This document shows, one piece after another, positions 1 to 8,385 of a DNA stretch of 64,000 nt. The DNA comes from Cyanobium sp. NS01 (lineage in GTDB: Bacteria; Cyanobacteriota; Cyanobacteriia; PCC-6307; Cyanobiaceae), in the NCBI RefSeq assembly GCF_014280235.1, contig NZ_CP047940.1:1240001-1304000 (forward strand). Reading direction: 5' to 3'. Position numbers and translations under genes: made by a program. The notes beneath the pieces are model-generated. The model was given only the letters and a program-made list of their open reading frames with translations. It had not been told where the DNA came from and ran no database searches. Within the stretch, counting starts at the first letter, position 1; each line of letters opens with the position of its first letter.

Positions 1-402
1 GACCACGCCATTCACCCAGGTGCGGCTGCGGATCTCGGGCCAGCCCAGAGCCGCCAGCAGCGGTTCCGGCAGGGCCAGCCCGCTGGTTTCCACCAGGATG
101 CCGTCCAGCTGGTCGGCCCGCTCCAGCAGCTGTTGCATGGTGGGCAGGAAATCGTCCTGCACCGTGCAGCAGAGGCAGCCGTTGGTGAGTTCCACCAGGC
201 GCGAGCCGATCTCCTCCTCAGGGCAGAAGCCGCAGCTGCGCAGCAGGGCCCCATCGAGCCCCACCTCGCCGAACTCGTTGACAAGCACCGCCAGACGCTG
301 GCCTCCATGCAGCAGCAGCTCCCTCAGCAGGGTGGTCTTGCCGGCGCCCAGGAAGCCGGTCACCACGGTGACGGGAAGACGGACGGAAGGTTGGGTGGTC
401 AT
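1..402 (-). CDS. CobW-family (G3E) GTPase, C-terminus cut by window edge
   Basis: Only the N-terminal ~134 residues lie in the window. The translation has a Walker A loop GFLGAGKTT at residues 16-24, NEFGEVGLD near 42-50, and the metal-binding GCLCC motif at 75-79, which together define the COG0523/CobW metallochaperone GTPases. These proteins use GTP to deliver metals such as zinc or cobalt to client enzymes; the client is not visible here. The ATG overlaps the stop of the upstream pentapeptide gene as ATGA, so the two are probably translationally coupled. The family is secure; the subfamily is not. Confidence 0.9.
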   Translation of the reverse strand, partial: MTTQPSVRLPVTVVTGFLGAGKTTLLRELLLHGGQRLAVLVNEFGEVGLDGALLRSCGFCPEEEIGSRLVELTNGCLCCTVQDDFLPTMQQLLERADQLDGILVETSGLALPEPLLAALGWPEIRSRTWVNGVV

Positions 403-923
403 GGGCGGCAGGCGAGGCTCTCGCGGGTGCTCACTCCCGTGAGCGGATTGGTGCCGCTGGCCCGGGCGCAGAGCGCCTTCTGTTCGGGCAGGTCGAGCAC
501 GGCGTCGGTGAAGTCGGCCCCGTCGATCCGGCTGCCGCGGAAGCGGCTCTGCATCAGCATGCCGTTGCGCAGCACGGCCCCCTCCAGGTTGCTGTCGTCA
601 AAACGGCTGGCGAAGGCCACCACGTCTTCGAGGTTGGCTGCCTGCAGATTGGCCTGCCGCAGGGAGCTGCCGTTGAACACGGCGCCGCGCAGGTCGGCCT
701 CGCTGAAGTCGAAGCCATCCAGCGTGGCCTTGAGAAATTCCTGCTGACGCAGGTTGCGGCCGTGCATGTCCGGCTGCAGATCCTGGACGGCCCGCTGGCC
801 GCGCAGCTCGGGGGCGGTGATCGCCAGAGCCGCCGGCGAAGCGCCGACCAGAACCCCCAGCAACAGAACGCCCAGCAGCAGCAGGCGCGGCAGGGGTTGG
901 AGCGGCGAGCGGATGCCGGCCAT
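399..923 (-). CDS. Lumenal/periplasmic pentapeptide-repeat protein
   Basis: About 174 residues. The N-terminus is a Sec signal: arginine-containing n-region, a leucine-rich stretch and an A-A-L-A cleavage site. The body is A(D/N)LXX pentapeptide repeats (for example EADLRGAVFNGSSLRQANL), which fold as a right-handed beta helix. The tail has two cysteines around a GTNPLTG motif. This layout is known from thylakoid-lumen pentapeptide proteins of cyanobacteria and plants, whose biochemical role is unknown. An in-frame ATG at 947 is an alternative start; 923 puts the signal n-region directly before the hydrophobic core. A homologous gene sits at 62711. Confidence 0.85.
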   Translation of the reverse strand: MAGIRSPLQPLPRLLLLGVLLLGVLVGASPAALAITAPELRGQRAVQDLQPDMHGRNLRQQEFLKATLDGFDFSEADLRGAVFNGSSLRQANLQAANLEDVVAFASRFDDSNLEGAVLRNGMLMQSRFRGSRIDGADFTDAVLDLPEQKALCARASGTNPLTGVSTRESLACRP

Positions 924-953
924 GGACGCACAACTACGGTGAGGCATCAAGTT

Positions 954-1619
954 ATGGCAACCATGGGGATGACCCTGCGGGTGGTGGTTCCCCCCCACCC
1001 CCTGATCGGCCACTGGCTCAGTGTGTTGCGCAGCAGGCACACCCCAGCAGCCGTCTACGCCACCGCCACAGCTGAGCTGGGCCGCTGGCTCACCTACGAG
1101 GCCGTGCGCGACTGGTTGCCCCAGCGCAACACCGCCATCGAGGGCTGTCTGGGCGCCACCGAAGGGCGGGTGGTGGATGGGGAGGTGCCGATCCTGGCCC
1201 TGCCCGTGCTCACGGCCGGGCTGGGGCTCTGGGATGGGGCCCGGGCGGTGCTGCCGGCGGCCCGTGTGCGCCACGTGGATCGCCTCGGCACCCTGCTGCC
1301 AGCAGAGATCGAGAGCCGTTGCGGCGTGCTGGTGTTCGCACCGGAGGTGGCGTCCGGCCACAGCCTGCTGGAGCTGCTGCACCAACTGCGGCAGCGGGGG
1401 GTTGAGGGCGACCGGCTGCGGGTGATCACGGCCCTGGTGGCCTCGCCGGGCCTGAAGGCCATCGGTGAGCAGTTCCCCAGCCTCACCCTCTACGCCGGCT
1501 GCATCGATCCTGATCTGACCGGCGATGGGGCGATTGAGCCGGGTATCGGCGCTGTAGCTGAAAGGCTGTTCGGCATCCCCGGAAACGGAGCTGTCGTCCC
1601 GGCCGCTGCCTCTGCCTAG
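954..1619 (+). CDS. Uracil phosphoribosyltransferase-like protein
   Basis: About 221 residues. The N-terminal LRVVVPPHPLIGHWLSVLR, ELGRWLTYEA and the C-terminal LYAGCIDPDL / PGIGAVAERLFG match UPRT, which makes UMP from uracil and PRPP. However, the PRPP-binding signature, D-P-M-L-A-T-G in typical UPRT, reads A-P-E-V-A-S-G here, and the usual R-x-E-x-T segment upstream is not recognisable. It may be a divergent enzyme or a non-catalytic relative. In-frame ATGs at 963 and 969 are alternative starts. It is divergent from the pentapeptide gene with only 30 bp between them. Confidence 0.75.
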   Translation: MATMGMTLRVVVPPHPLIGHWLSVLRSRHTPAAVYATATAELGRWLTYEAVRDWLPQRNTAIEGCLGATEGRVVDGEVPILALPVLTAGLGLWDGARAVLPAARVRHVDRLGTLLPAEIESRCGVLVFAPEVASGHSLLELLHQLRQRGVEGDRLRVITALVASPGLKAIGEQFPSLTLYAGCIDPDLTGDGAIEPGIGAVAERLFGIPGNGAVVPAAASA

Positions 1620-1643
1620 GGTTGGAACACTTGTGCACTGTTG

Positions 1644-2006
1644 ATGGCTGATCGCCAGGCTGGTCAGAGACACCCAGGCGGTGCGGCGGCCGGCGCCGCT
1701 GCCGGCGACTCCTCGGCCCTTCTGATCAGTGCCCTGGCCGGAGCCGTGCTCGGCGCGGCCGGCCTGGGCTGGTGGCTGCTGTCGAAAGCGGATCAGCGCC
1801 GCGGCAGCATGCGCCAGCAGCGGGTGCTGCGGCTCTCGCGGCTGCAGGAGAGCGGTGGGGCGGTGGAGGGCCTGCCGGCACCGGCCTCCCTGACGGCCAG
1901 CAATGACCGGGAGCTGCACCAGAAGGTGCACCAGCTCAACGAGGCCATCGAGGATGTGCGCCGTCAGCTGGAAACCCTCAGCATTGGCCGTCAGGGCTCG
2001 GGGTAA
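1644..2006 (+). CDS. Small membrane-anchored protein of unknown function
   Basis: About 120 residues. One hydrophobic segment ([22 protein letters not shown]) near residues 25-48 is followed by basic KADQRR and a C-terminal helical stretch ([21 protein letters not shown]) that could form a short coiled coil. I do not recognise a family. It lies between the UPRT-like gene and ilvD on the same strand, with 29 bp to the ilvD start, and its G/C-ending codons match its neighbours, so it is likely real. A TTG directly upstream at 1641 is in frame; ATG 1644 is preferred. Confidence 0.7.
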   Translation: MADRQAGQRHPGGAAAGAAAGDSSALLISALAGAVLGAAGLGWWLLSKADQRRGSMRQQRVLRLSRLQESGGAVEGLPAPASLTASNDRELHQKVHQLNEAIEDVRRQLETLSIGRQGSG

Positions 2007-2035
2007 GTTGCTTGCAGGCACTTTCCGCTGAGGCC

Positions 2036-3706
2036 ATGCTCCGATCCGCTGCCATCACCCAGGGCGTTCAGCGTTCCCCGAACCGGGCCATGCTGCGGGC
2101 CGTGGGCTTCGGCGACGGCGACTTCGGCAAGCCGATCATCGGCATCGCCAACGGCTACAGCACGATCACGCCCTGCAACCTCGGCCTCAACGACCTCACC
2201 CGCCGGGCCGAGCAGGCTGCCCAGCTGGCGGGGGCGATGCCCCAGACCTTCGGCACCATCACGGTGAGCGATGGCATCTCCATGGGCACCGAGGGGATGA
2301 AGTATTCCCTGGTGAGCCGCGAGGTGATCGCCGACTCCATCGAAACCGCCTGCAACGCCCAGAGCATGGACGGCCTGCTGGCGGTGGGCGGCTGCGACAA
2401 GAACATGCCCGGAGCCATGCTGGCCATGGCCCGCATGAACATCCCGGCGATCTTCGTGTACGGCGGCACGATCAAGCCCGGCAGACTCGGGCCCTGCGAT
2501 CTCACCGTGGTGAGCGCCTTTGAGGCCGTGGGCCAGTTTTCCGGCGGCCGCATCGACGAGGCCGAGCTCACCGCCATCGAGAAGAACGCCTGCCCCGGTG
2601 CCGGCAGTTGCGGTGGCATGTTCACCGCCAACACGATGAGTTCGGCCTTCGAGGTGCTCGGCCTCAGCCTTCCCTACAGCTCCACCATGGCGGCCGAAGA
2701 CCCGGAGAAGGCCGAGAGTGCCGCCCGCTCCGCCGAAGTGCTCGTGCGGGCGATCGCCGCCGACATCCGCCCCCGCGACCTGCTCACCCGGGAGGCCTTT
2801 GAAAATGCCATCAGCGTGATCATGGCCGTGGGCGGCTCCACCAATTCGGTGCTGCACCTGCTCGCCATCGCGCGCACGGCCGGCGTGCCCCTCAGCATCG
2901 ACGACTTCGAAGTGATCCGCCAGCGGGTGCCGGTGATCTGCGATCTCAAGCCCAGTGGCCGCTATGTGACGGTGGAACTGCACCGGGCCGGGGGCATCCC
3001 CCAGGTGATGAAGCTGCTGCTGGAGGCCGGCCTGCTGCATGGCGACTGCCGCACCATCGAGGGCCGCACCCTGCGCGAGGTGCTGGCCGACGTGCCCTCC
3101 ACCCCACCGGCAGACCAGGATGTGATCCGCCCCCTCAGCCGGCCCCTCTACGCCAAGGGCCATCTGGCGATCCTCAAGGGCAACCTGGCGGAAGAGGGAG
3201 CCGTGGCCAAGATCTCCGGCGTCAAGACCCCGGTGATCACCGGGCCGGCGCGGGTGTTCGAGAGTGAGGAGAGTGCTCTGGAGGCGATCCTGGCCGGCGC
3301 TGTCCATGCCGGGGATGTGGTGGTGGTGCGCTACGAGGGGCCGGTGGGCGGCCCCGGCATGCGCGAGATGCTCTCCCCCACCGCCGCGATCGTGGGCCAG
3401 GGGCTGGGGGAATCGGTGGCCCTGATCACTGATGGTCGCTTTTCCGGGGGTTCCTATGGGCTGGTGGTGGGCCACGTGGCGCCGGAAGCGGCCGTTGGCG
3501 GCACCATCGGCCTGGTGGAGGAGGGCGACAGCATCACCGTGGATGCCGATCAGCTGCTGCTGCAGCTCAACGTGGCTGCTGAAGAGCTGGAGCGCCGAAG
3601 GGCGGCCTGGGTGCGCCCCGAACCCCGCTACCGCACGGGCGTGCTGGGCAAGTACGCCCGCCTGGTGAGCAGCAGCAGCCTCGGAGCTGTCACCGATCTG
3701 GCTTGA
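2036..3706 (+). CDS. ilvD: Dihydroxy-acid dehydratase
   Basis: About 556 residues, full length. IlvD removes water from 2,3-dihydroxy-3-methylbutanoate or -pentanoate, the third common step of valine and isoleucine synthesis, using an Fe-S cluster. The cluster ligands appear to be Cys47 (TPCNLGL), Cys120 (GGCDKNMPG) and Cys192 ([10 protein letters not shown]). The C-terminus carries the family motif [14 protein letters not shown]. Start ATG 2036 gives the MLRS...[12 protein letters not shown]-terminus typical of cyanobacterial IlvD; an upstream in-frame TTG at 2012 is less likely. The 3' end overlaps the convergent unknown gene by 17 bp. Confidence 0.97.
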   Translation: MLRSAAITQGVQRSPNRAMLRAVGFGDGDFGKPIIGIANGYSTITPCNLGLNDLTRRAEQAAQLAGAMPQTFGTITVSDGISMGTEGMKYSLVSREVIADSIETACNAQSMDGLLAVGGCDKNMPGAMLAMARMNIPAIFVYGGTIKPGRLGPCDLTVVSAFEAVGQFSGGRIDEAELTAIEKNACPGAGSCGGMFTANTMSSAFEVLGLSLPYSSTMAAEDPEKAESAARSAEVLVRAIAADIRPRDLLTREAFENAISVIMAVGGSTNSVLHLLAIARTAGVPLSIDDFEVIRQRVPVICDLKPSGRYVTVELHRAGGIPQVMKLLLEAGLLHGDCRTIEGRTLREVLADVPSTPPADQDVIRPLSRPLYAKGHLAILKGNLAEEGAVAKISGVKTPVITGPARVFESEESALEAILAGAVHAGDVVVVRYEGPVGGPGMREMLSPTAAIVGQGLGESVALITDGRFSGGSYGLVVGHVAPEAAVGGTIGLVEEGDSITVDADQLLLQLNVAAEELERRRAAWVRPEPRYRTGVLGKYARLVSSSSLGAVTDLA

Positions 3707-4193
3707 GCAGATCCGGAGCGGGCGGTTCCGGCCTCAGCAGGGCCCGCAGCCGCCGCGCCAGCGCTTCTAGCGGCAGCCCCGCCCCTGGCCGTTCGCAGCG
3801 ACTGCCGTTGCTGCTCATCCACACCGGATGGCGCCCCTGCCAGAGCATGGGGAGCTCCGGGTCCGCAGCCCAGGCCAGGGTGAGGTGGAGGTCATCGCCA
3901 CTGCGGTAGAGCTCCAGTTCCAGGTCTTCCTCAGGAAGGCGCTCTCCGGCAGGGCTGCGCACCTCCAGCTTCAGGCAGCAGTCCTGCAGCTCGGCCATCT
4001 GCTCCAGGCTGGGCGCGTCCGGCTTGGCTGGATCGGTGGCGGCCAGCACGGCGTGGCGCAGCGGCTTGCGGCAGAGGTCGGCCGCCGCCGCCACGCGTTG
4101 GGCCAGGTCGGCCTCGGGCAGGTCGCTGGGGTCAGGGATAGGTACGGATGGCCTGGAGGTTGAAGCTGATCGGGCCGGGCCGGAAACCCGCAT
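3690..4193 (-). CDS. Unknown protein downstream of the CIA30 gene
   Basis: Up to 167 residues; start uncertain. The body contains [25 protein letters not shown], then a beta-rich stretch ([18 protein letters not shown]) and [13 protein letters not shown], with a basic C-terminal helix ([15 protein letters not shown]). I do not recognise a named domain. ATG 4193 overlaps the CIA30 gene by about 60 bp; a GTG inside the residue run QRVAAAADL would start after it. Strand, spacing and codon use place it as the last gene of the gnd-pgl-CIA30 run. Its end overlaps ilvD tail to tail. Confidence 0.6.
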   Translation of the reverse strand: MRVSGPARSASTSRPSVPIPDPSDLPEADLAQRVAAAADLCRKPLRHAVLAATDPAKPDAPSLEQMAELQDCCLKLEVRSPAGERLPEEDLELELYRSGDDLHLTLAWAADPELPMLWQGRHPVWMSSNGSRCERPGAGLPLEALARRLRALLRPEPPAPDLLKPDR

Positions 4194-4674
4194 TGGGGCT
4201 GCCGTCATCGCCGAAGCGGGAGTGCAGCAACTGCAGCCGGTTGATGCGGGAGGCATCGAAACGCAGCGGCAGGCCCACCGGCCGGGCCCGCACCGAGGGG
4301 CGCAGGCTGCTGAAGGGAACGCTCAGCTGCGTGCTGCCTTCGGCTTGGGTGGCGAACTCCACCACCCAGCGCAGACCGCCGGGGATCAGTTCCGTGAGTC
4401 CGGCCACTCCGTCAGCGCAGGCCAGCGCCAGCTTGAAGCGCCGCCCACCGCCCGCCAGCTCCAGTTCCAGGCCTTCAGCGCTGGAGAGATCCAGGGGCGG
4501 AGAGAACAGGGGCGAGCGACAGCTCACGAACCCGCCGCCCTCCTCCACCAGCTCGCCCTGAAACTGCAGACCGCCAGGACCGGCCTGACAGCGCCCCTGG
4601 CTGCGGCCCCCCATGATCGTGTCGTTCAGGGCCTGCCAGCCGCTGAAACCATCCCCCGTGACGATCTCGATCAC
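4132..4674 (-). CDS. CIA30-family protein
   Basis: About 180 residues. The N-terminus GFSGWQALNDTIMGGRSQG and the later beta-sandwich pattern ending in [15 protein letters not shown] match the CIA30 (complex I intermediate-associated protein 30) domain. In mitochondria CIA30 is an assembly factor of respiratory complex I; in cyanobacteria the role is not established, although NDH-1 assembly or sugar binding has been suggested for the fold. The GTG start shares four bases (GTGA) with the pgl stop, so it is coupled to pgl. Confidence 0.85.
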   Translation of the reverse strand: MIEIVTGDGFSGWQALNDTIMGGRSQGRCQAGPGGLQFQGELVEEGGGFVSCRSPLFSPPLDLSSAEGLELELAGGGRRFKLALACADGVAGLTELIPGGLRWVVEFATQAEGSTQLSVPFSSLRPSVRARPVGLPLRFDASRINRLQLLHSRFGDDGSPNAGFRPGPISFNLQAIRTYP

Positions 4675-5411
4675 GCCAGCGCCCCTGCCGCCCCGTGGTC
4701 GGCGAGCACGGTGATGGTGGTGGAGGGCTGCACCAGCCGCGCCGGGGTGCGCTCCGCAGGTTCCATCGGATCCAGCAGCCGCTGCAGGGCCTGGGCCTTG
4801 GCCGCACCGCTCACCAGGAAGATCACCCGCCGCGCTGCCGAGAGCACAGGCGCCGTGAGCGTGATCCGGGGCAGTCCCTTGCCCTCGCCCACCGTCACCA
4901 GCCGCTGGCGCTCCAGGGCGGCGCCGGTGCCCGGAAACAGAGAGGCGGTGTGGCCATCGTCGCCGAGGCCGAGCAGCACCAGATCCAGAATCGGCGGATC
5001 GCCGGGGCAGAGCAGGCGCAGCAGCTCGGCATAGGCCCTGGCCCCCTGCTCCGGACTGGCCAGGTCGGTGGCCACCGGGTGCAGGCGGGCGCCGCTGCCG
5101 GGGGGCTGGGCCAGCAGCGAACGCCGCAGCATCAGGGTGTTGCTGGACGGGTCATCGGCTGGAACCCAGCGCTCATCGCCCAGCAGCACATCCACCCGAT
5201 CCCAGGCCAGCCGCTCCTGCCCCAGCCGGCTGTAGGCCGCCTCGGGGGTGGTGCCACCGGCCAGGGCGATCTGGCAGCGATCCCGCTGGGCCAGGCCCAG
5301 GTCGATGGCCGTGGCGATCAGCTCGGCGGCGCGGTGGGCCAGCTGCTCGCCACTGTCCCATCGCTCCACGCTGTAGGCCGTGCCCTCCGATCGGGTGCTG
5401 GCAGGTTGCAT
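4671..5411 (-). CDS. pgl: 6-phosphogluconolactonase
   Basis: About 246 residues. Hydrolyses 6-phosphogluconolactone to 6-phosphogluconate, the second step of the oxidative pentose phosphate pathway. Motifs IALAGGTTPEAAY, LLGDERWVPADD and LGLGDDGHTASLFPGT are those of the NagB/RpiA-like Pgl (DevB) family. The gene starts 10 bp after the gnd stop, so consecutive enzymes of the pathway are adjacent. Start ATG 5411 gives the family's usual length. Its stop overlaps the CIA30 start. Confidence 0.95.
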   Translation of the reverse strand: MQPASTRSEGTAYSVERWDSGEQLAHRAAELIATAIDLGLAQRDRCQIALAGGTTPEAAYSRLGQERLAWDRVDVLLGDERWVPADDPSSNTLMLRRSLLAQPPGSGARLHPVATDLASPEQGARAYAELLRLLCPGDPPILDLVLLGLGDDGHTASLFPGTGAALERQRLVTVGEGKGLPRITLTAPVLSAARRVIFLVSGAAKAQALQRLLDPMEPAERTPARLVQPSTTITVLADHGAAGALA

Positions 5412-5421
5412 CGGTTGCGCC

Positions 5422-6840
5422 TCAGCTGATCCATTCGGTGTGGAACGATCCTGGCTGATCGACCCGCTCATAGGTGTGGGAGCCGAAGCAGTCGCGCATG
5501 GCCTGCACCAGGTTCTGGGGCAGGCGAGCGGTGCGGTAGCTGTCGATGTAGTCGAGCGTGCTCGAGAGGCAGGGCACAGGGATCCCAGCCAGGGCGGCCC
5601 CGGCCACGATCTGGCGCAGCCCCGGCAGCCGTTGGTTGATCTGCTCGGCAAACCAGGGATCCAGCATCAGGTTCGGCAGCTCGGGCGCTGCGGTGTAGGC
5701 ATCCTGGATGCGCTGCAGCAGTCGGGCGCGAATGATGCAGCCGCCCTTCCAGATCTGGCCGATGGCCGCGAAGTCGAGGGCGTAGTCGTGCAGCTTGGAG
5801 GCCTCCTGCAGCAGGGCCATGCCCTGGCCGTAGCTCACGATGCAGGCGGCGATGCAGGCATCGCGCAGGGGGGGCAGGCCCGCAGCGGCATCGCCGAGAT
5901 CGACGGCATGGGCCGGCGGGGCGGGCAGCACCGCCTCGGCTTCGAGGCGCTCCGGCCGCAGGGAGCTCATCACCCGGGCATTCAGGGCCGCATAGATGGT
6001 GGGCACCGGCACCCCCATCTCCAGGGCGCTCACCACCGTCCAGAGTCCGGTGCCCTTCTGGCCGGCCGCATCCACGATCATCTCCACCAGATCGCCGCCG
6101 CTGGCGGGGTCCTTGGTGCGCAGACACACCTCGGTGATCTCCACCAGGAAGGAGGCCAGTTCCTCGCTGCTGTTCCACAGACCCAGCACATCGGCCATGG
6201 CGTCGCCGCCCATGCCGCTGCAGCGCTTCATCAGGTCGTAGGCCTCGGCCAGGATCTGCTCAATGCCGTATTCAATGCCGTTGTGCACGGTCTTGACAAA
6301 GTGACCGGCACCGCCTGGACCGATGTAGGTGACGCAGGGGCCGTCCTCCACCTGAGCCGCCATCTTGCGCACCAGCGGCTCAATGGCGTCGTAGGCGCTG
6401 CGGGTGCCGCCGGGCATCATGCTGGGGCCCTCCAGGGCTCCCTTGGCGCCGCCGGACACCCCCATGCCGATGTAGCCGAAGCTCTTGCTTTCCAGCTCCG
6501 CCACCCGCCGTTCCGTGTCGGTGTAGAGGGAGTTGCCACCATCGATCAGCAGGTCGCCCTCCGCCAGCAGGGGGGCAATCGAGGCGATGGTGTCATCCAC
6601 CGGCTGGCCGGCTTTCACCATCATCAGGATCCGCCTGGGCTGCTCCAGGGCCGCTACGAACTCCTCCAGGGTTTTGGCGCCAACGATGTCCTTGCCGGCG
6701 CCCCGGCCCTGCAGGAAGGCCTCCGTCTTGGCGTAGGTGCGGTTGTAGACAACGCTCGAAAACCCGTTGCGCTCGGCATTGAGAACCAGGTTCTCGCCCA
6801 TCACGCCGAGACCGATCAGACCGAAATGTGCCGTACCCAT
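5422..6840 (-). CDS. gnd: 6-phosphogluconate dehydrogenase, decarboxylating
   Basis: About 472 residues. Oxidatively decarboxylates 6-phosphogluconate to ribulose 5-phosphate, producing NADPH. The nucleotide-binding GLIGLGVMGEN is at residues 7-17, followed by MMVKAGQPVDD, the substrate-binding GVSGGAKGALEGPSMMPGG, and the catalytic-region GAGHFVKTVHNGIEYG. Length and motif order are normal. It lies between glgC and pgl on the same strand; the 116 bp upstream separate it from glgC. Confidence 0.97.
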   Translation of the reverse strand: MGTAHFGLIGLGVMGENLVLNAERNGFSSVVYNRTYAKTEAFLQGRGAGKDIVGAKTLEEFVAALEQPRRILMMVKAGQPVDDTIASIAPLLAEGDLLIDGGNSLYTDTERRVAELESKSFGYIGMGVSGGAKGALEGPSMMPGGTRSAYDAIEPLVRKMAAQVEDGPCVTYIGPGGAGHFVKTVHNGIEYGIEQILAEAYDLMKRCSGMGGDAMADVLGLWNSSEELASFLVEITEVCLRTKDPASGGDLVEMIVDAAGQKGTGLWTVVSALEMGVPVPTIYAALNARVMSSLRPERLEAEAVLPAPPAHAVDLGDAAAGLPPLRDACIAACIVSYGQGMALLQEASKLHDYALDFAAIGQIWKGGCIIRARLLQRIQDAYTAAPELPNLMLDPWFAEQINQRLPGLRQIVAGAALAGIPVPCLSSTLDYIDSYRTARLPQNLVQAMRDCFGSHTYERVDQPGSFHTEWIS

Positions 6841-6956
6841 GCAGTTGGAAAAAGGGCTGTGCCCTCAGTGTGGCCAGAGCACCGGCCTGCGGGGCTGAAC
6901 CGTCACAACCCGGGCGCCTGTGTCAGCATCTCCTGGCCTGATTAGGCCCTGGAGCC

Positions 6957-8252
6957 TCAGATCACACTGCCATCAGCGATGGTGCCGTTCTTCACAACCA
7001 CCACGATTCCGTTGCGGATGTAGAAGTTCAGTTCGGGGCGATCCGCCTCCTCCACGTGATCTTTGTTGATGATGGTCACGTCCTTGCCGATGCGCACGTT
7101 CTTGTCGAGAATGGCGCCCTTCACGGTGGTGCCACTGCCCACGCCCATCGGAATGCCGCCGCTCTGCCTCAGGGCTTTGCGCTCCTCGGAGGACTCGAAG
7201 TAATCCGAGCCCATCACCAGGGTATCCTGCAGAACCGCGTTGTTTTCAACCCTGCTCCTGACCCCCAGCACGCAATGATGCACGCTGCAGGCCTTCAGCA
7301 GGGAACCCTCGCCGATGATCGACTCGGTGACCTGGGCGTCCTGAAGCTTGCTGGGCGGCAGGTAGCGGGGGCGTGTGTAAATCGGAAACCTTTCGTCGTA
7401 GAACGAGAATGGAGGGTTGGGCTGCTGGGTGAGAGCTAGATTGGCTTCATAGAAGGCACCAATTGTACCGATGTCTTCCCAGTAGTCATTGAACAGGTAG
7501 CTGCGCAGCTGATCTCCACGGGCCAACGAGATGGGAATGATCTCCTTGCCGAAGTCCTTGGCGGTGGGATTGGTGTTCAGCAGATCAAAGAGGGTCTGGC
7601 GGCTGAACACATAGATGCCCATGGAAGCCAGGTGGGGCCGCAGCGCCGCCTCCTCGTGGGAGAGGCCCAGGCTCTCGGTGTCCACACGCATCGCCTCCAG
7701 GTCGGCACCCTTGGGTTTCTCCCGGAACTCCTGGATGTGGCCCTGGGAATCGGTGCGCATCAGGCCGAAGGCCTCGGCCTGGACAGGATCCACCGGCAGG
7801 GCGCCCACGGAGAGATCGGCACCGGTGTCGATGTGGTGCTGGACAAACAGGCTGTAGTCCATGCGGTAGAGCTGGTCGCCGGAGAGGATCAGGTAGTGAT
7901 CCACGTCCCACTCCTGGAACAGCCACTGATACTTGCGCACCGCATCGGCCGTGCCCTCAAACCAGCTCGGGCTGTCGGGGGTCTGCTGGGCAGCCAGCAC
8001 CTCCACGAAGCCCTGGCCGAAGCCGGCGGAGAGGTTGTAGCTCATCGACAGGTGTCGATTCAGGGAGGCACTGTTGAACTGGGTCAGCACATAGATCTTG
8101 TTGATCTCTGAGTTGATGCAGTTGCTGATGGGAATATCGATCAGGCGATACTTGCCGGCCAGAGGTACCGCCGGCTTGGCACGCATCTTGGTGAGTGGGT
8201 AGAGGCGTGTACCGGCTCCCCCTCCGAGAATGATGGCTAGAACGCGTTTCAT
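6957..8252 (-). CDS. glgC: Glucose-1-phosphate adenylyltransferase (ADP-glucose pyrophosphorylase)
   Basis: About 431 residues, the usual cyanobacterial length. Makes ADP-glucose, the committed step of glycogen synthesis. The N-terminus has the nucleotidyltransferase signature [21 protein letters not shown] near 10-30; FGLMR and the C-terminal left-handed beta helix with [13 protein letters not shown] follow. In this family such lysine-containing segments bind 3-phosphoglycerate, the activator linking it to CO2 fixation. A TCAGGAAAC sequence just before the ATG could serve as ribosome-binding site. Confidence 0.97.
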   Translation of the reverse strand: MKRVLAIILGGGAGTRLYPLTKMRAKPAVPLAGKYRLIDIPISNCINSEINKIYVLTQFNSASLNRHLSMSYNLSAGFGQGFVEVLAAQQTPDSPSWFEGTADAVRKYQWLFQEWDVDHYLILSGDQLYRMDYSLFVQHHIDTGADLSVGALPVDPVQAEAFGLMRTDSQGHIQEFREKPKGADLEAMRVDTESLGLSHEEAALRPHLASMGIYVFSRQTLFDLLNTNPTAKDFGKEIIPISLARGDQLRSYLFNDYWEDIGTIGAFYEANLALTQQPNPPFSFYDERFPIYTRPRYLPPSKLQDAQVTESIIGEGSLLKACSVHHCVLGVRSRVENNAVLQDTLVMGSDYFESSEERKALRQSGGIPMGVGSGTTVKGAILDKNVRIGKDVTIINKDHVEEADRPELNFYIRNGIVVVVKNGTIADGSVI

Positions 8253-8312
8253 GTTTCCTGATTCCTACTCTGATGGGGCGACCGTACAGGACTGGGGTTC
8301 CGGCGGGGCAGT

Positions 8313-8330
8313 GCCGGGCGCGGGCCCGGC
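8313..8330. other. Perfect GC hairpin between hemA and glgC
   Basis: GCCGGGC (8313-8319) and GCCCGGC (8324-8330) form a 7-bp stem with a 4-base loop in the 133-bp gap after the hemA stop. No T run follows on the minus strand, so a simple intrinsic terminator is doubtful. It could be an attenuator, a processing site or part of the glgC leader. Confidence 0.4.
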
Positions 8331-8385
8331 TTCAACTGTGGTGACCAACACCTCGATCAGGTGATGCAGGTCACGTAAAGGGAGA

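Noticed and set aside
399-2021. 540-codon minus-strand frame joining the pentapeptide gene with sequence opposite upp
   Set aside because: Only the last third is meaningful; it has its own signal peptide and start at 923.
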